From Pseudomonas sp. ATCC PTA-122608 (GTDB lineage: Bacteria; Pseudomonadota; Gammaproteobacteria; Pseudomonadales; Pseudomonadaceae): 47,244 nucleotides of DNA. A program made the translations under genes and the position numbers. Location of the stretch: the NCBI RefSeq assembly GCF_001952855.1, contig NZ_LPNO01000003.1, positions 258 through 47,501 of the forward strand. Reading direction: 5' to 3'. This document shows positions 1 through 7,793 of the stretch, one piece after another. The notes below the pieces were generated by a model. The model had not been told where the DNA came from, did no database searches, and worked only from the letters and a program-made list of their open reading frames with translations. Position 1 is the first letter of the stretch; every line of letters begins with the position of its first letter.

Positions 1-63
1 TTTCAAAGTTTCCTTTGTAACTTCAACCACTTGCGCTTCCGATCTCTCGTTAGCGGGAGGCGA

Positions 64-91
64 ATTCTACAGCGTTACACGCTGCTGTCAA
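64..91 (-). promoter_or_regulatory. rRNA operon-type promoter, downstream member of a tandem pair
   Basis: On the minus strand, TTGACA (86-91) and TAGAAT (64-69) are separated by 16 bp, with a C-rich discriminator (TCGCCTCCCGC) after the -10. Such a discriminator is typical of stringently controlled, ppGpp/DksA-sensitive rRNA promoters. It lies about 200 bp downstream of the first promoter with no ORF between them. Positions 1-63 would be transcribed leader leading to 16S rRNA outside the window. Confidence 0.78.
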
Positions 92-266
92 CACCTCTTT
101 TTCTCCGCTTTCGACCGAGAAGATCGAACCGTTAATAGGGCTAAACAACACTGCCTTATTAACTCCTTCTGGGCTTCGATGATCTGAAGCAGCCCGCTGT
201 CGAAACCAACATAACTCTTTGTTTACCAAGGAGTTTTCCGTTTCGACTGCGCCGGAAGTGGGGCGA

Positions 267-294
267 ATTATAGACTTCCAGAATCTGCCGTCAA
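267..294 (-). promoter_or_regulatory. rRNA operon-type promoter, upstream member of a tandem pair
   Basis: Read on the minus strand, a -35 TTGACG (289-294) and a perfect -10 TATAAT (267-272) are separated by 16 bp and followed by a GC-rich discriminator (TCGCCCCACTTCC). From memory, the sequence resembles the leader in front of 16S rRNA in fluorescens-group Pseudomonas, and PAO1 has an rRNA operon next to msrQ. The -35 lies 8 bp beyond the msrQ stop codon, so any UP element would fall in the msrQ 3' end. The 16S gene itself would lie outside the window to the left. Confidence 0.75.
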
Positions 295-301
295 GGGTTA
301 A

Positions 302-925
302 TTACGCTTTTGTTGCAGAAGATGGTTTTTTAGCAATAAGACGGGGAATCCTGCGCATTACAGGTGGTACACGCAGGACTAGAAGCAGCGCTCCAATAGA
401 TGCATAGATAGCCCACTCCTTCAGATCTGCCCGTACGATCCACAACATGTGCAGCAGTCCAAGCCCGAGAATCACGTAAACCAAGCGATGCAGCTTCTTC
501 CAGCGCGTACCAAGCCGCCGCTGGCTGTAGCGGTTGGACGTGACTGCGAGCACTAATAAAGAAAGGAACCCCAAGGCACCGACGATAATGTAAGGCCGCT
601 TCTGCAGCTCGACGCCCAACTGCGACCAATCAAGGCCCAGGATGAAGATGCAGTAAGCCGCAAGATGCAAAACCACATACGCAAAGCACCACAGCCCCAG
701 CTGCCGCCGCACAGCAATCCACCCCGCCCAACCACTGAGCTTCTGCAGGGGCGTCATGCCCAGAGTGACCAGCAGCAAAATTAAGGTCCCAAGCCCGAGC
801 CGATCCATCAGCACCTTCCCCGGGTCAGGCCCCAGAGCAAAACTCCAGGCCTCGTACAACCAGAACAGCGGCCACACCGCCGCTGCTATAAAGACGCTGA
901 TGCGCCAAACCGGGTAGCGCATCAA
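302..925 (-). CDS. msrQ: MsrQ, heme-binding membrane subunit of the MsrPQ methionine sulfoxide reductase
   Basis: A 207-residue membrane protein of the YedZ/MsrQ family. It carries electrons from the respiratory chain to periplasmic MsrP, which reduces oxidised methionine in envelope proteins. About six hydrophobic segments cover residues 8-185, and His residues within them (for example in the VVLHLAAY and KKLHRLVYV stretches) fit heme ligation. Its start overlaps the msrP stop by 4 bp (ATGA), so the two are co-transcribed and probably translationally coupled. The length fits the family. The stop codon lies directly in front of the rRNA-type promoter pair. Confidence 0.93.
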   Translation of the reverse strand: MMRYPVWRISVFIAAAVWPLFWLYEAWSFALGPDPGKVLMDRLGLGTLILLLVTLGMTPLQKLSGWAGWIAVRRQLGLWCFAYVVLHLAAYCIFILGLDWSQLGVELQKRPYIIVGALGFLSLLVLAVTSNRYSQRRLGTRWKKLHRLVYVILGLGLLHMLWIVRADLKEWAIYASIGALLLVLRVPPVMRRIPRLIAKKPSSATKA

Positions 926-1935
926 TAGCTCTTCCGCAGATCAAGGCCCGTATATAGAGAGGCGACTTCATCGGCGTAGCCGTTGAACATTTGCGTCTCA
1001 CGCACATTGGGACTGAACAGCCCACTGGGCAAACGCCGCTCCCGCGCCTGAGTCCAGCGAGGGTGGTCGACGGTAGGATTCACGTTCGCATAAAACCCAT
1101 ACTCACTCGCCGCAATGCTTTGCCAGGTGGTTTTCGGCTGTTCGCTGACGAGACTGATGCGCACGATCGACTTCACGCTCTTGAATCCATACTTCCATGG
1201 CACCACCAACCGCAACGGGGCACCATTCTGATTTGGCAACTCCCGCCCATACATACCTACCGCCAGGATCGCCAGGGGATTCATCGCCTCATCCAGTCGT
1301 AACCCTTCTACATAAGGCCAGTCGATCAAAGCGAAGTTAGACCGCTGCCCCGGCATGCTCTTGGGATCCTGCAGGGTTTCAAAGCGGATGTATTTGGCCT
1401 TGGACGTCGGCTCGACGTGCTTGAGCAATTCCGAAATAGGGAAACCTATCCACGGAATGACCATCGACCACGCCTCTACGCAGCGCAGTCGATAGATTCG
1501 CTCTTCCAACTGATACGGCTTCATGAAGTCTTCAAGCGCGTAACGCCCGGGCTTGGCGACCTCGCCATCAATCACCACGCTCCACGGTTCAGTCTTCAGA
1601 GACCCGGCATTCGCCGCCGGATCACCCTTGTCCGTACCAAACTCATAGAAGTTGTTGTAGTGGGTCGCATCCTTGAACGGAGTGATCGCCTCGTCCTTGA
1701 CGGTGACCGCCTGCCATTTCGTACCCGGCAGCTTTTCGGCAAACCATCCGGGCGCCTTGCCCGGCTCAACATCCGCGTAACGCGCAGCATCATCCGCACT
1801 GGCCCAACGCGGCAGGCTGCTGGCAGCCAGGCCGGCAAGCGCACCACCGAGCAAGCTGCGACGGGAGAAATAGAGGGATTCAGGCGTGACGTCCGATTCT
1901 TGGCAATCAGACGCTTTGGGGAACTTGATTAACAT
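922..1935 (-). CDS. msrP: MsrP, molybdopterin-dependent periplasmic protein-methionine-sulfoxide reductase catalytic subunit
   Basis: A 337-residue member of the YedY/MsrP family, the catalytic partner of MsrQ, which repairs both sulfoxide diastereomers of protein methionine in the periplasm. It has a Tat signal with twin arginines R25-R26 in SRRSLLGG, a hydrophobic stretch and a likely cleavage after ASA (about residue 47). Cys152 in YRLRCVEAW is the expected molybdenum ligand in the oxidoreductase fold. The ATG at 1935 is preceded by GGAG with 5-nt spacing, and that GGAG lies inside a strong hairpin (1940-1983). It is first in the msrPQ operon and lies 63 bp after pssA on the same strand. 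Confidence 0.95.
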   Translation of the reverse strand: MLIKFPKASDCQESDVTPESLYFSRRSLLGGALAGLAASSLPRWASADDAARYADVEPGKAPGWFAEKLPGTKWQAVTVKDEAITPFKDATHYNNFYEFGTDKGDPAANAGSLKTEPWSVVIDGEVAKPGRYALEDFMKPYQLEERIYRLRCVEAWSMVIPWIGFPISELLKHVEPTSKAKYIRFETLQDPKSMPGQRSNFALIDWPYVEGLRLDEAMNPLAILAVGMYGRELPNQNGAPLRLVVPWKYGFKSVKSIVRISLVSEQPKTTWQSIAASEYGFYANVNPTVDHPRWTQARERRLPSGLFSPNVRETQMFNGYADEVASLYTGLDLRKSY

Positions 1936-1939
1936 GGCA

Positions 1940-1983
1940 ACTCCGCAGCTTTGGAGGACAGATGCACCAATAGACTGCGGAGT
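1940..1983 (-). promoter_or_regulatory. 5'-UTR hairpin covering the msrP ribosome-binding site
   Basis: ACTCCGCAG at 1975-1983 (minus-strand sense) pairs perfectly over 9 bp with CTGCGGAGT at 1940-1948. A further 4-bp TTGG/CCAA stem can form inside the loop. The right arm contains GGAG (1941-1944), the only Shine-Dalgarno-like sequence before the msrP ATG at 1935. The fold would therefore hide the ribosome-binding site. Regulation is an inference from this geometry. Confidence 0.5.
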
Positions 1984-1998
1984 ATGGGGGAAATTACA

Positions 1999-2856
1999 TT
2001 AAGGCAACGTTTTGCGCTGACGAAGATGCAGCAAATACTGCACCGGGCCCGACGCGGCATAGACAAGGAACGCCAACAGCAGGATTCGCGGCGGGTCACT
2101 GAAGACCACGGCGAACACCAGCACCACCGCCAGGATGGCCACAAATGGCACGCGCCCCTTGAGGTCCAGCTCCTTGAAGCTGTTGTACTTGATGTTGCTG
2201 ACCATCAGCATGCCGGCCGCCGCAACCATCAAGGCCACCAGGAATGACATCTTCGAGCCCTGGATACCGTAGTCGCTGAATGCCCAGACAATACCGGCTA
2301 CCACACCCGCCGCAGCCGGACTGGCCAAGCCAATGAAGTAGCGCTTGTCGGCAGTCCCTACCTGGGTATTGAACCGCGCCAGACGCAATGCCGCGCCAGC
2401 CACATAGATGAAGGCGACCATCCAGCCGACTTTGCCCATGTCACCCAGCGCCCAGGCGAATGCAAGCAACGCCGGCGCCACACCAAAGGCAACCATGTCT
2501 GACAGCGAGTCATACTCGGCGCCGAAGGCACTCTGGGTATTGGTCATGCGTGCCACGCGCCCATCCAGGCCATCAAGGACCATGGCGACGAAGATCGCAA
2601 TCGCGGCGAAACCAAAATACTTGCTGGCCCCGGCAGCATCGCCGGCCGCCAATGCACTCTGGGCACTCATGGAATTGATGATGGAGTAGAACCCCGCGAA
2701 CAGGTTCGCAGTGGTAAACAGATTGGGCAGAAGATAGATGCCACGATGCCGGACTTTACGGCCTTCAGCATCGTGCCCCTCTTCGACATGTTCATCGATC
2801 GGTAGCAGGCTTTCGGCGTCAGAGGCCTGGTTTGGCTCTTCGGGACGTTCGCTCAT
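1999..2856 (-). CDS. pssA: CDP-diacylglycerol--serine O-phosphatidyltransferase
   Basis: A 285-residue integral membrane enzyme that makes phosphatidylserine, the precursor of phosphatidylethanolamine, from CDP-diacylglycerol and L-serine. The CDP-alcohol phosphatidyltransferase signature is complete: D98-G99, A102-R103, G112, D116 and D120. An acidic, probably cytoplasmic N-terminus of about 40 residues precedes several hydrophobic segments. The ATG start is preceded by AAGGT. It lies between ilvC and msrP on the same strand but is separated from ilvC by a strong terminator, so it probably has its own promoter. Confidence 0.94.
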   Translation of the reverse strand: MSERPEEPNQASDAESLLPIDEHVEEGHDAEGRKVRHRGIYLLPNLFTTANLFAGFYSIINSMSAQSALAAGDAAGASKYFGFAAIAIFVAMVLDGLDGRVARMTNTQSAFGAEYDSLSDMVAFGVAPALLAFAWALGDMGKVGWMVAFIYVAGAALRLARFNTQVGTADKRYFIGLASPAAAGVVAGIVWAFSDYGIQGSKMSFLVALMVAAAGMLMVSNIKYNSFKELDLKGRVPFVAILAVVLVFAVVFSDPPRILLLAFLVYAASGPVQYLLHLRQRKTLP

Positions 2857-2930
2857 GGACTTTACCTTGCAACGGTGTGAAAAATTTCGACAGAAACTTG
2901 CGGCGAGTGTTCGCCCGCAAACGATGCAGC

Positions 2931-2959
2931 TTTATACCAGAACCTGCCCCGCAAACGAA
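2931..2959 (-). promoter_or_regulatory. candidate pssA promoter (extended -10)
   Basis: On the minus strand, TGGTATAAA (-10 TATAAA at 2931-2936 with an upstream TG) follows a poor -35 (TTCGTT, 2954-2959) at 17 bp. The extended -10 could compensate for the weak -35. It lies about 75 bp upstream of the pssA start and just after the ilvC terminator. Confidence 0.35.
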
Positions 2960-2983
2960 AAAACGCGGCCTAAGCCGCGTTTT
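2958..2983 (-). terminator. intrinsic terminator after ilvC
   Basis: On the minus strand, a 10-bp stem (AAAACGCGGC pairing with GCCGCGTTTT, arms at 2974-2983 and 2960-2969) has a 4-nt loop and ends in a run of six T. It starts 17 bp after the ilvC stop codon. Confidence 0.88.
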
Positions 2984-3000
2984 CCCTTGATACGTACGAC

Positions 3001-4026
<1,026 letters not shown>

Positions 4027-4063
4027 CTATATATCCAGGCCGTTAGGCCATTCACTAATTGGG

Positions 4064-4555
4064 TTAGATGCTGAGTACTTTGTCGCCACGAGCAATCCCG
4101 GTGACGCCACTGCGTACAGTTTCCAGAATCGAGGCCGTCCCGATCGACTGGATGAAGCTGTCCAGCTTGTCGCTTGTACCGGTCAATTGAACGGTATAAA
4201 CGCTGGCGCTCACATCGACGATCTGCCCGCGATAAATATCGGTAGTGCGCTTGATCTCGGCGCGCTGGGCGCCCGTTGCCTTGACCTTGACCAGCATCAG
4301 TTCACGCTCGATGTGGGCACTTTCCGACAAGTCGACCAGCTTGACCACTTCGATCAGCTTGTTGAGGTTTTTGGTGATCTGCTCGATCACCTCATCATGA
4401 CCAACGGTGGTCAACGTCAGACGCGACAAAGTCGGGTCTTCGGTCGGCGCCACGGTCAGGCTTTCGATGTTGTAGTTGCGTTGCGAAAACAGTCCGACCA
4501 CACGTGACAGAGCGCCCGGTTCGTTCTCCAGAAGCAGGGAGATAATGTGCCGCAT
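4064..4555 (-). CDS. ilvH: Acetolactate synthase small (regulatory) subunit
   Basis: A 163-residue regulatory subunit that binds valine through an N-terminal ACT domain (about residues 4-75, starting RHIISLLLENEPGAL) and stimulates the catalytic subunit IlvI. I place the start at the ATG at 4555 (MRHIISLL). The reading frame is open ten codons further upstream, but that would run into the ilvI coding end, and 163 residues matches the E. coli protein. Only 2 bp separate the ilvI stop from this start, indicating translational coupling. Confidence 0.95.
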   Translation of the reverse strand: MRHIISLLLENEPGALSRVVGLFSQRNYNIESLTVAPTEDPTLSRLTLTTVGHDEVIEQITKNLNKLIEVVKLVDLSESAHIERELMLVKVKATGAQRAEIKRTTDIYRGQIVDVSASVYTVQLTGTSDKLDSFIQSIGTASILETVRSGVTGIARGDKVLSI

Positions 4556-4557
4556 GA

Positions 4558-6282
4558 TTAGGTACGCTCCGTCTTGTTCAGCCACATATCGCGCATGGAG
4601 CCGTCTTTGATCTGCATCGGATAGACGTGCTCGCTGGTGTCGACCTGAATATCGAGGAACACCAGGCGGTCCTTCATGGCGAACGCCTCTTCCATCATCG
4701 GCTTCAAATCCTTCAGATCGGTGATGCGCATGCCGACATGGCCATAGGCTTCAACCAATTTGACGAAGTCCGGCAGAGACTCCATGTAGGAATGGGAGTG
4801 ACGGCTGCCGTAGCTCATGTCCTGCCACTGGCGAACCATGCCCAGTACGCCGTTGTTCAGGCAGACGATTTTCACCGGCAGACCATATTGCAGGCAGGTC
4901 GACAGTTCCTGGATGTTCATCTGGATACTGCCTTCGCCGGTGACGCAAGCAACATCGGTATCCGGGAAGCTCAGCTTCACACCCATGGCCGCAGGGAAAC
5001 CAAAGCCCATCGTGCCCAGGCCACCGGAGTTGATCCAGCGGTTAGGCTTGTCGAACTTGTAGTACTGCGCCGCGAACATCTGGTGCTGGCCCACGTCGGA
5101 GGTCACAAAGGCATCGCCCTTGGTCACTTCGCACAGGGTTTCGATCACGGTCTGCGGCTTGATTATGCTGCCGTCGCCCTTGTCGTAAGGGAACAGGCCG
5201 CGGTCACCACGCCACTCGTCGATCTGCTTCCACCAACTGGCGACGGAATCCTTGTTCGGGGCTTCGCCGATTTCCTTGAGCGCAGCAACCATTTCGGTCA
5301 GCACGCTTTCCACAGGACCTACGATAGGCACGTCGGCCTTGATGGTCTTGGAGATCGATGCCGGGTCGATATCGATGTGGATGATCTTTGCATTCGGGCA
5401 AAACTTGCTCGCGCCGTTGATCACCCGGTCATCGAACCGCGCACCGACGGCGAGGATCACGTCAGCATGGTGCATGGCCAGGTTGGCGGTGTAGCTGCCG
5501 TGCATGCCGAGCATGCCGACGAACTGACGGTCCGAACCCGGGAATGCGCCGAGGCCCATCAAGGTGTTGGTGACTGGCAGGTTAAGCATCTTGGCCAGTT
5601 CGGTCAGCGGTGCAGAACCGCCGCCCAGAATCACGCCACCACCCGAGTAGAGCACCGGGCGCTTGGCCGCCAACAGCATTTCTGCCGCCTTGCGGATTTG
5701 CCCCGAGTGCCCGCGAACAGCCGGGCTGTAGGAACGCAGCTTGGCTTTCTTCGGGAAGATGTATTCGAATTTTTCCGCCGGGTTGGTCATGTCTTTCGGG
5801 ATATCGACCACCACAGGACCCGGGCGACCGGACTGTGCGAGGTAGAAGGCCTTCTTCATGACTTCCGGGATTTCCGAGGCATGCTTGATCATGAAGCTGT
5901 GTTTCACGATCGGCCGGGAGATACCGATCATGTCGGTTTCCTGGAATGCATCGGTACCGACCATGGTGCTCGCCACCTGGCCAGAAATGATCACCATCGG
6001 GATGGAGTCCATATAAGCCGTCGCGATGCCGGTAATGGCATTGGTCGCGCCAGGGCCGGAAGTCACCAGCACGACACCGGCTTTACCGGTGGCACGGGCG
6101 TAACCGTCAGCCATATGGGTAGCAGCTTGTTCGTGGCGAACCAGGATGTGGGTAACAGCCGGTTCCTTGAACAGTGCGTCGTAGACATGCAGCAGAGCAC
6201 CGCCTGGGTACCCGTAGATATAGTCGACGCCTTCGTCACGCAAAAAGCGGACGAGCATCTCACCGCCAGATAAAAGCTCCAC
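4558..6282 (-). CDS. ilvI: Acetolactate synthase large (catalytic) subunit
   Basis: A 574-residue ThDP/FAD enzyme condensing pyruvate with pyruvate or 2-oxobutyrate, the first common step of branched-chain amino acid synthesis. The ThDP-activating Glu is E51 in [13 protein letters not shown] choose the GTG at 6282 because AGAGGTGA lies at proper spacing before it. A GTG three codons upstream (6291) is possible but overlaps that ribosome-binding site. The cofactor-binding motif reads GEG...NN where E. coli has GDG...NN. A conserved-looking structured leader precedes the gene. Confidence 0.95.
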   Translation of the reverse strand: MELLSGGEMLVRFLRDEGVDYIYGYPGGALLHVYDALFKEPAVTHILVRHEQAATHMADGYARATGKAGVVLVTSGPGATNAITGIATAYMDSIPMVIISGQVASTMVGTDAFQETDMIGISRPIVKHSFMIKHASEIPEVMKKAFYLAQSGRPGPVVVDIPKDMTNPAEKFEYIFPKKAKLRSYSPAVRGHSGQIRKAAEMLLAAKRPVLYSGGGVILGGGSAPLTELAKMLNLPVTNTLMGLGAFPGSDRQFVGMLGMHGSYTANLAMHHADVILAVGARFDDRVINGASKFCPNAKIIHIDIDPASISKTIKADVPIVGPVESVLTEMVAALKEIGEAPNKDSVASWWKQIDEWRGDRGLFPYDKGDGSIIKPQTVIETLCEVTKGDAFVTSDVGQHQMFAAQYYKFDKPNRWINSGGLGTMGFGFPAAMGVKLSFPDTDVACVTGEGSIQMNIQELSTCLQYGLPVKIVCLNNGVLGMVRQWQDMSYGSRHSHSYMESLPDFVKLVEAYGHVGMRITDLKDLKPMMEEAFAMKDRLVFLDIQVDTSEHVYPMQIKDGSMRDMWLNKTERT

Positions 6283-6309
6283 GTTGTTCACCTCTAAAAC
6301 GCCAGAATA

Positions 6310-6330
6310 CCGTCCGTTAAAAACCGACGG
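6310..6330 (-). promoter_or_regulatory. hairpin just before the ilvI ribosome-binding site
   Basis: On the minus strand, CCGTCGGTT and AACGGACGG flank a TTT loop and form an 8-bp stem with one mismatch. No U-tract follows, so it is not a standard terminator. It ends 28 nt before the ilvI GTG at 6282. Its left arm (CCGTCG) is repeated at 6365-6370 inside the larger leader structure, so an alternative pairing is possible. Confidence 0.4.
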
Positions 6331-6348
6331 GTCTTAATAGGTTTACTT

Positions 6349-6508
6349 CTCAGCAGAGCATGAGCGACGGTGGTCGCCGACTACGTCAGCACTGACTGAG
6401 CAAGTATTGGGAGCGTCCCAAGTGTTGCGGGATTTTCCCACCCAGCGCGAGGTAACGCGTTGCGGGTGTAACAGGTCGGCGCGGGTGTGCGCCTCATGAT
6501 CTGCTGAG
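6349..6508 (-). promoter_or_regulatory. candidate structured cis-regulatory RNA in the ilvI leader
   Basis: On the minus strand, CTCAGCAGATCATGAG (6493-6508) can pair with CTCATGCTCTGCTGAG (6349-6364) at 15 of 16 positions across 128 nt. The enclosed segment can form several hairpins: GCGC/GCGC, CACCC/GGGTG over CGCG/CGCG, a 6-bp stem TTGGGA/TCCCAA at 6407-6421, GTCA/TGAC, and GCGAC/GTCGC. Together they resemble a multibranched leader RNA in front of the branched-chain amino acid operon. The ligand or mechanism cannot be read from the sequence. Confidence 0.5.
6381..6497 (-). CDS. possible short leader ORF before ilvI (38 codons)
   Basis: An ATG at 6497 opens a 38-codon frame ending at TAG (6381-6383). 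Its last 13 codons include four Leu, one Ile and one Val, clustered over the 6407-6421 hairpin. This would suit attenuation by branched-chain aminoacyl-tRNA supply. Against it, no good Shine-Dalgarno precedes the ATG, the ATG lies inside the long-range stem, and no U-tract terminator follows. I list it as a weak candidate. Confidence 0.2.
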   Translation of the reverse strand: MRRTPAPTCYTRNALPRAGWENPATLGTLPILAQSVLT

Positions 6509-6547
6509 TGGGTCTGCTTCTGGCAGTCCCTCTACAGCGGACTTTGG

Positions 6548-6576
6548 ATTCTTCTGTTTCAGCCTCTCCAAGTCAA
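6548..6576 (-). promoter_or_regulatory. candidate sigma70 promoter for ilvIHC
   Basis: On the minus strand, TTGACT (6571-6576) and AAGAAT (6548-6553, four of six matches to TATAAT) are 17 bp apart. Transcription would start near 6541, giving a leader of about 260 nt that contains the whole structured region. The gap from 6577 to the yqcC stop at 6714 shows only the yqcC hairpin. Confidence 0.45.
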
Positions 6577-6686
6577 GCAATAATTGCGCTTTTTTCCAAC
6601 TAAGCGCATGAGAACGTAGAAGAAAGCGGCTTGAGGAGGGATAAAACTCGCCTGAATGGCGCAAAGCGGTAGAAATATGCGCAAGA

Positions 6687-6705
6687 CTGCCGGAAAAACC
6701 GGCAG
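6687..6705 (-). terminator. hairpin after yqcC
   Basis: CTGCCGG and CCGGCAG form a perfect 7-bp stem around a 5-nt loop, 8 bp after the yqcC stop codon. The following sequence on the minus strand (TCTTGCG) has only a poor T-run, so termination may be inefficient. Confidence 0.5.
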
Positions 6706-6713
6706 CCAGGCAA

Positions 6714-7043
6714 TTAACGAGCGTCGACGATCAGTTGATCGAACTTTTTCAGCGCAGTCCGTAGGCCAAGGCTCTCGAGCGGACGATCGGCGTAAACCAT
6801 CTCGGCCATTTCCAGAATCCCCGACGCATTGGGCAATGGCAGGTCCTGCTCAAGGATCTGCTTCATCCGTGTCAGGAAAATCCATTGCAGCCACTGGTGG
6901 AAGTCCAGGGTGTCGACGGAAAAGGGTTCAACACTGCTCAAGGCTTCAGCACTGGGGGACACTTCGTCCCACCAGCCCTGCAAGCGCAGTTCGCGCTCGA
7001 TCAACAACAACTGTTCGGCAATCGCCGGAAAGCGTGCATCCAT
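6714..7043 (-). CDS. YqcC family protein (DUF446)
   Basis: A 109-residue, mostly helical small protein that I recognise as YqcC-like, from the central motif FHQWLQWIFLTRMKQILEQD followed by LPNASGI. The biochemical function of the family is not established. In E. coli yqcC lies beside the pseudouridine synthase gene truC, whereas here it follows a TPR lipoprotein gene. Its start overlaps the stop of that gene by 1 bp (TGATG), implying translational coupling. No signal peptide is seen, so it is probably cytoplasmic. Confidence 0.8.
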   Translation of the reverse strand: MDARFPAIAEQLLLIERELRLQGWWDEVSPSAEALSSVEPFSVDTLDFHQWLQWIFLTRMKQILEQDLPLPNASGILEMAEMVYADRPLESLGLRTALKKFDQLIVDAR

Positions 7044-7777
7044 CAGAGGCTTACCTTGGCTTTTTGCCGAGCCTGGGCAGCGCCGGCGGCATCGCCCTGC
7101 TTCTCACGGGCATCACCGATCAAGCCCCACAGGCTGGCCTGCAGATCAGGACGGCCATTGGCCAGGGTCAGGCCACGGCGGGCAAATTGTTCTGCTTGCG
7201 GAGCATCGCCTTGGGCCATGCGCACCTGAGCCAGGCGGTAAAGCACTTGTGGCTCGCGAGGCGCTACGCGCTGGGCGCGTTCGAGGCTCGACGATGCGCC
7301 GTTCAAGTCGCCACCAGACTGCTGCTGTTGGGCAGTAGTCAGCAACGCCAGCACCGGGCCGTCCAGCTGCTCATCGGCCGACAAGCCACCGGCGCTGCTG
7401 GCGGACGGAATCCCGCTTGGCGTCGACGGCATGTTGTAGGTGCCCTGGTTGATTGGCGCCGTTTGAATCGGCGCAGAGTCAGCCGGGCCCGAGGTGCTCG
7501 GGCCTGGAGTCCACGACTGAGTACTGATCGGTGCCGAGGTGGCTGCGCCAGCACCCGGGATCATCACCACTACGCCCGAATCCTGAGGCACGGCTTGCGC
7601 CTTAGCCTGGGCTGGGCGGTTGGTGACGGTTTGACGGAAGCCGCCATTGGCCGAGATCCGGTCGTTGTTGGATACCGTTGTACTGGAATCCACCACCGGG
7701 ATAGAACCCCGCTCCACGCTGGCGCAACCACCGAGCAATGCCAAAACTGTAATAGCTGGAATCAACAACTTGTTCAC
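7043..7777 (-). CDS. TPR-containing outer-envelope lipoprotein
   Basis: A 244-residue protein with a lipoprotein signal: a short basic N-terminus, a hydrophobic core and the lipobox LLGGC with C18 as the modified Cys. A Ser/Thr/Pro/Gln-rich low-complexity linker (about residues 20-120) is followed by two or three tetratricopeptide-like helical pairs (about 130-240). These include the LERAQRVAPREPQVLYRLAQ and AEQFARRGLTLANGRPDLQ stretches. It is probably an anchored periplasmic scaffold. It starts 17 bp after the mrcB stop on the same strand, so a role with PBP1b in cell-wall synthesis is plausible but only inferred. Confidence 0.85.
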   Translation of the reverse strand: MNKLLIPAITVLALLGGCASVERGSIPVVDSSTTVSNNDRISANGGFRQTVTNRPAQAKAQAVPQDSGVVVMIPGAGAATSAPISTQSWTPGPSTSGPADSAPIQTAPINQGTYNMPSTPSGIPSASSAGGLSADEQLDGPVLALLTTAQQQQSGGDLNGASSSLERAQRVAPREPQVLYRLAQVRMAQGDAPQAEQFARRGLTLANGRPDLQASLWGLIGDAREKQGDAAGAAQARQKAKVSL

Positions 7778-7793
7778 GTGAAACCCTCTTTGC

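Noticed and set aside
219..407. 62-codon ORF on the plus strand over the rRNA-type promoter
   Set aside because: It lies over the promoter elements and the msrQ 3' end, has no ribosome-binding site, and its sequence is explained by the promoter.
4627..6273. 548-codon open frame on the plus strand opposite ilvI
   Set aside because: Antisense shadow of ilvI; the translation is His/Asp/Arg-rich with no family resemblance.
6407..6421. Perfect hairpin TTGGGA/TCCCAA as an intrinsic terminator (attenuator) of ilvI
   Set aside because: No U-tract follows on the minus strand, so it is listed only as part of the leader fold.
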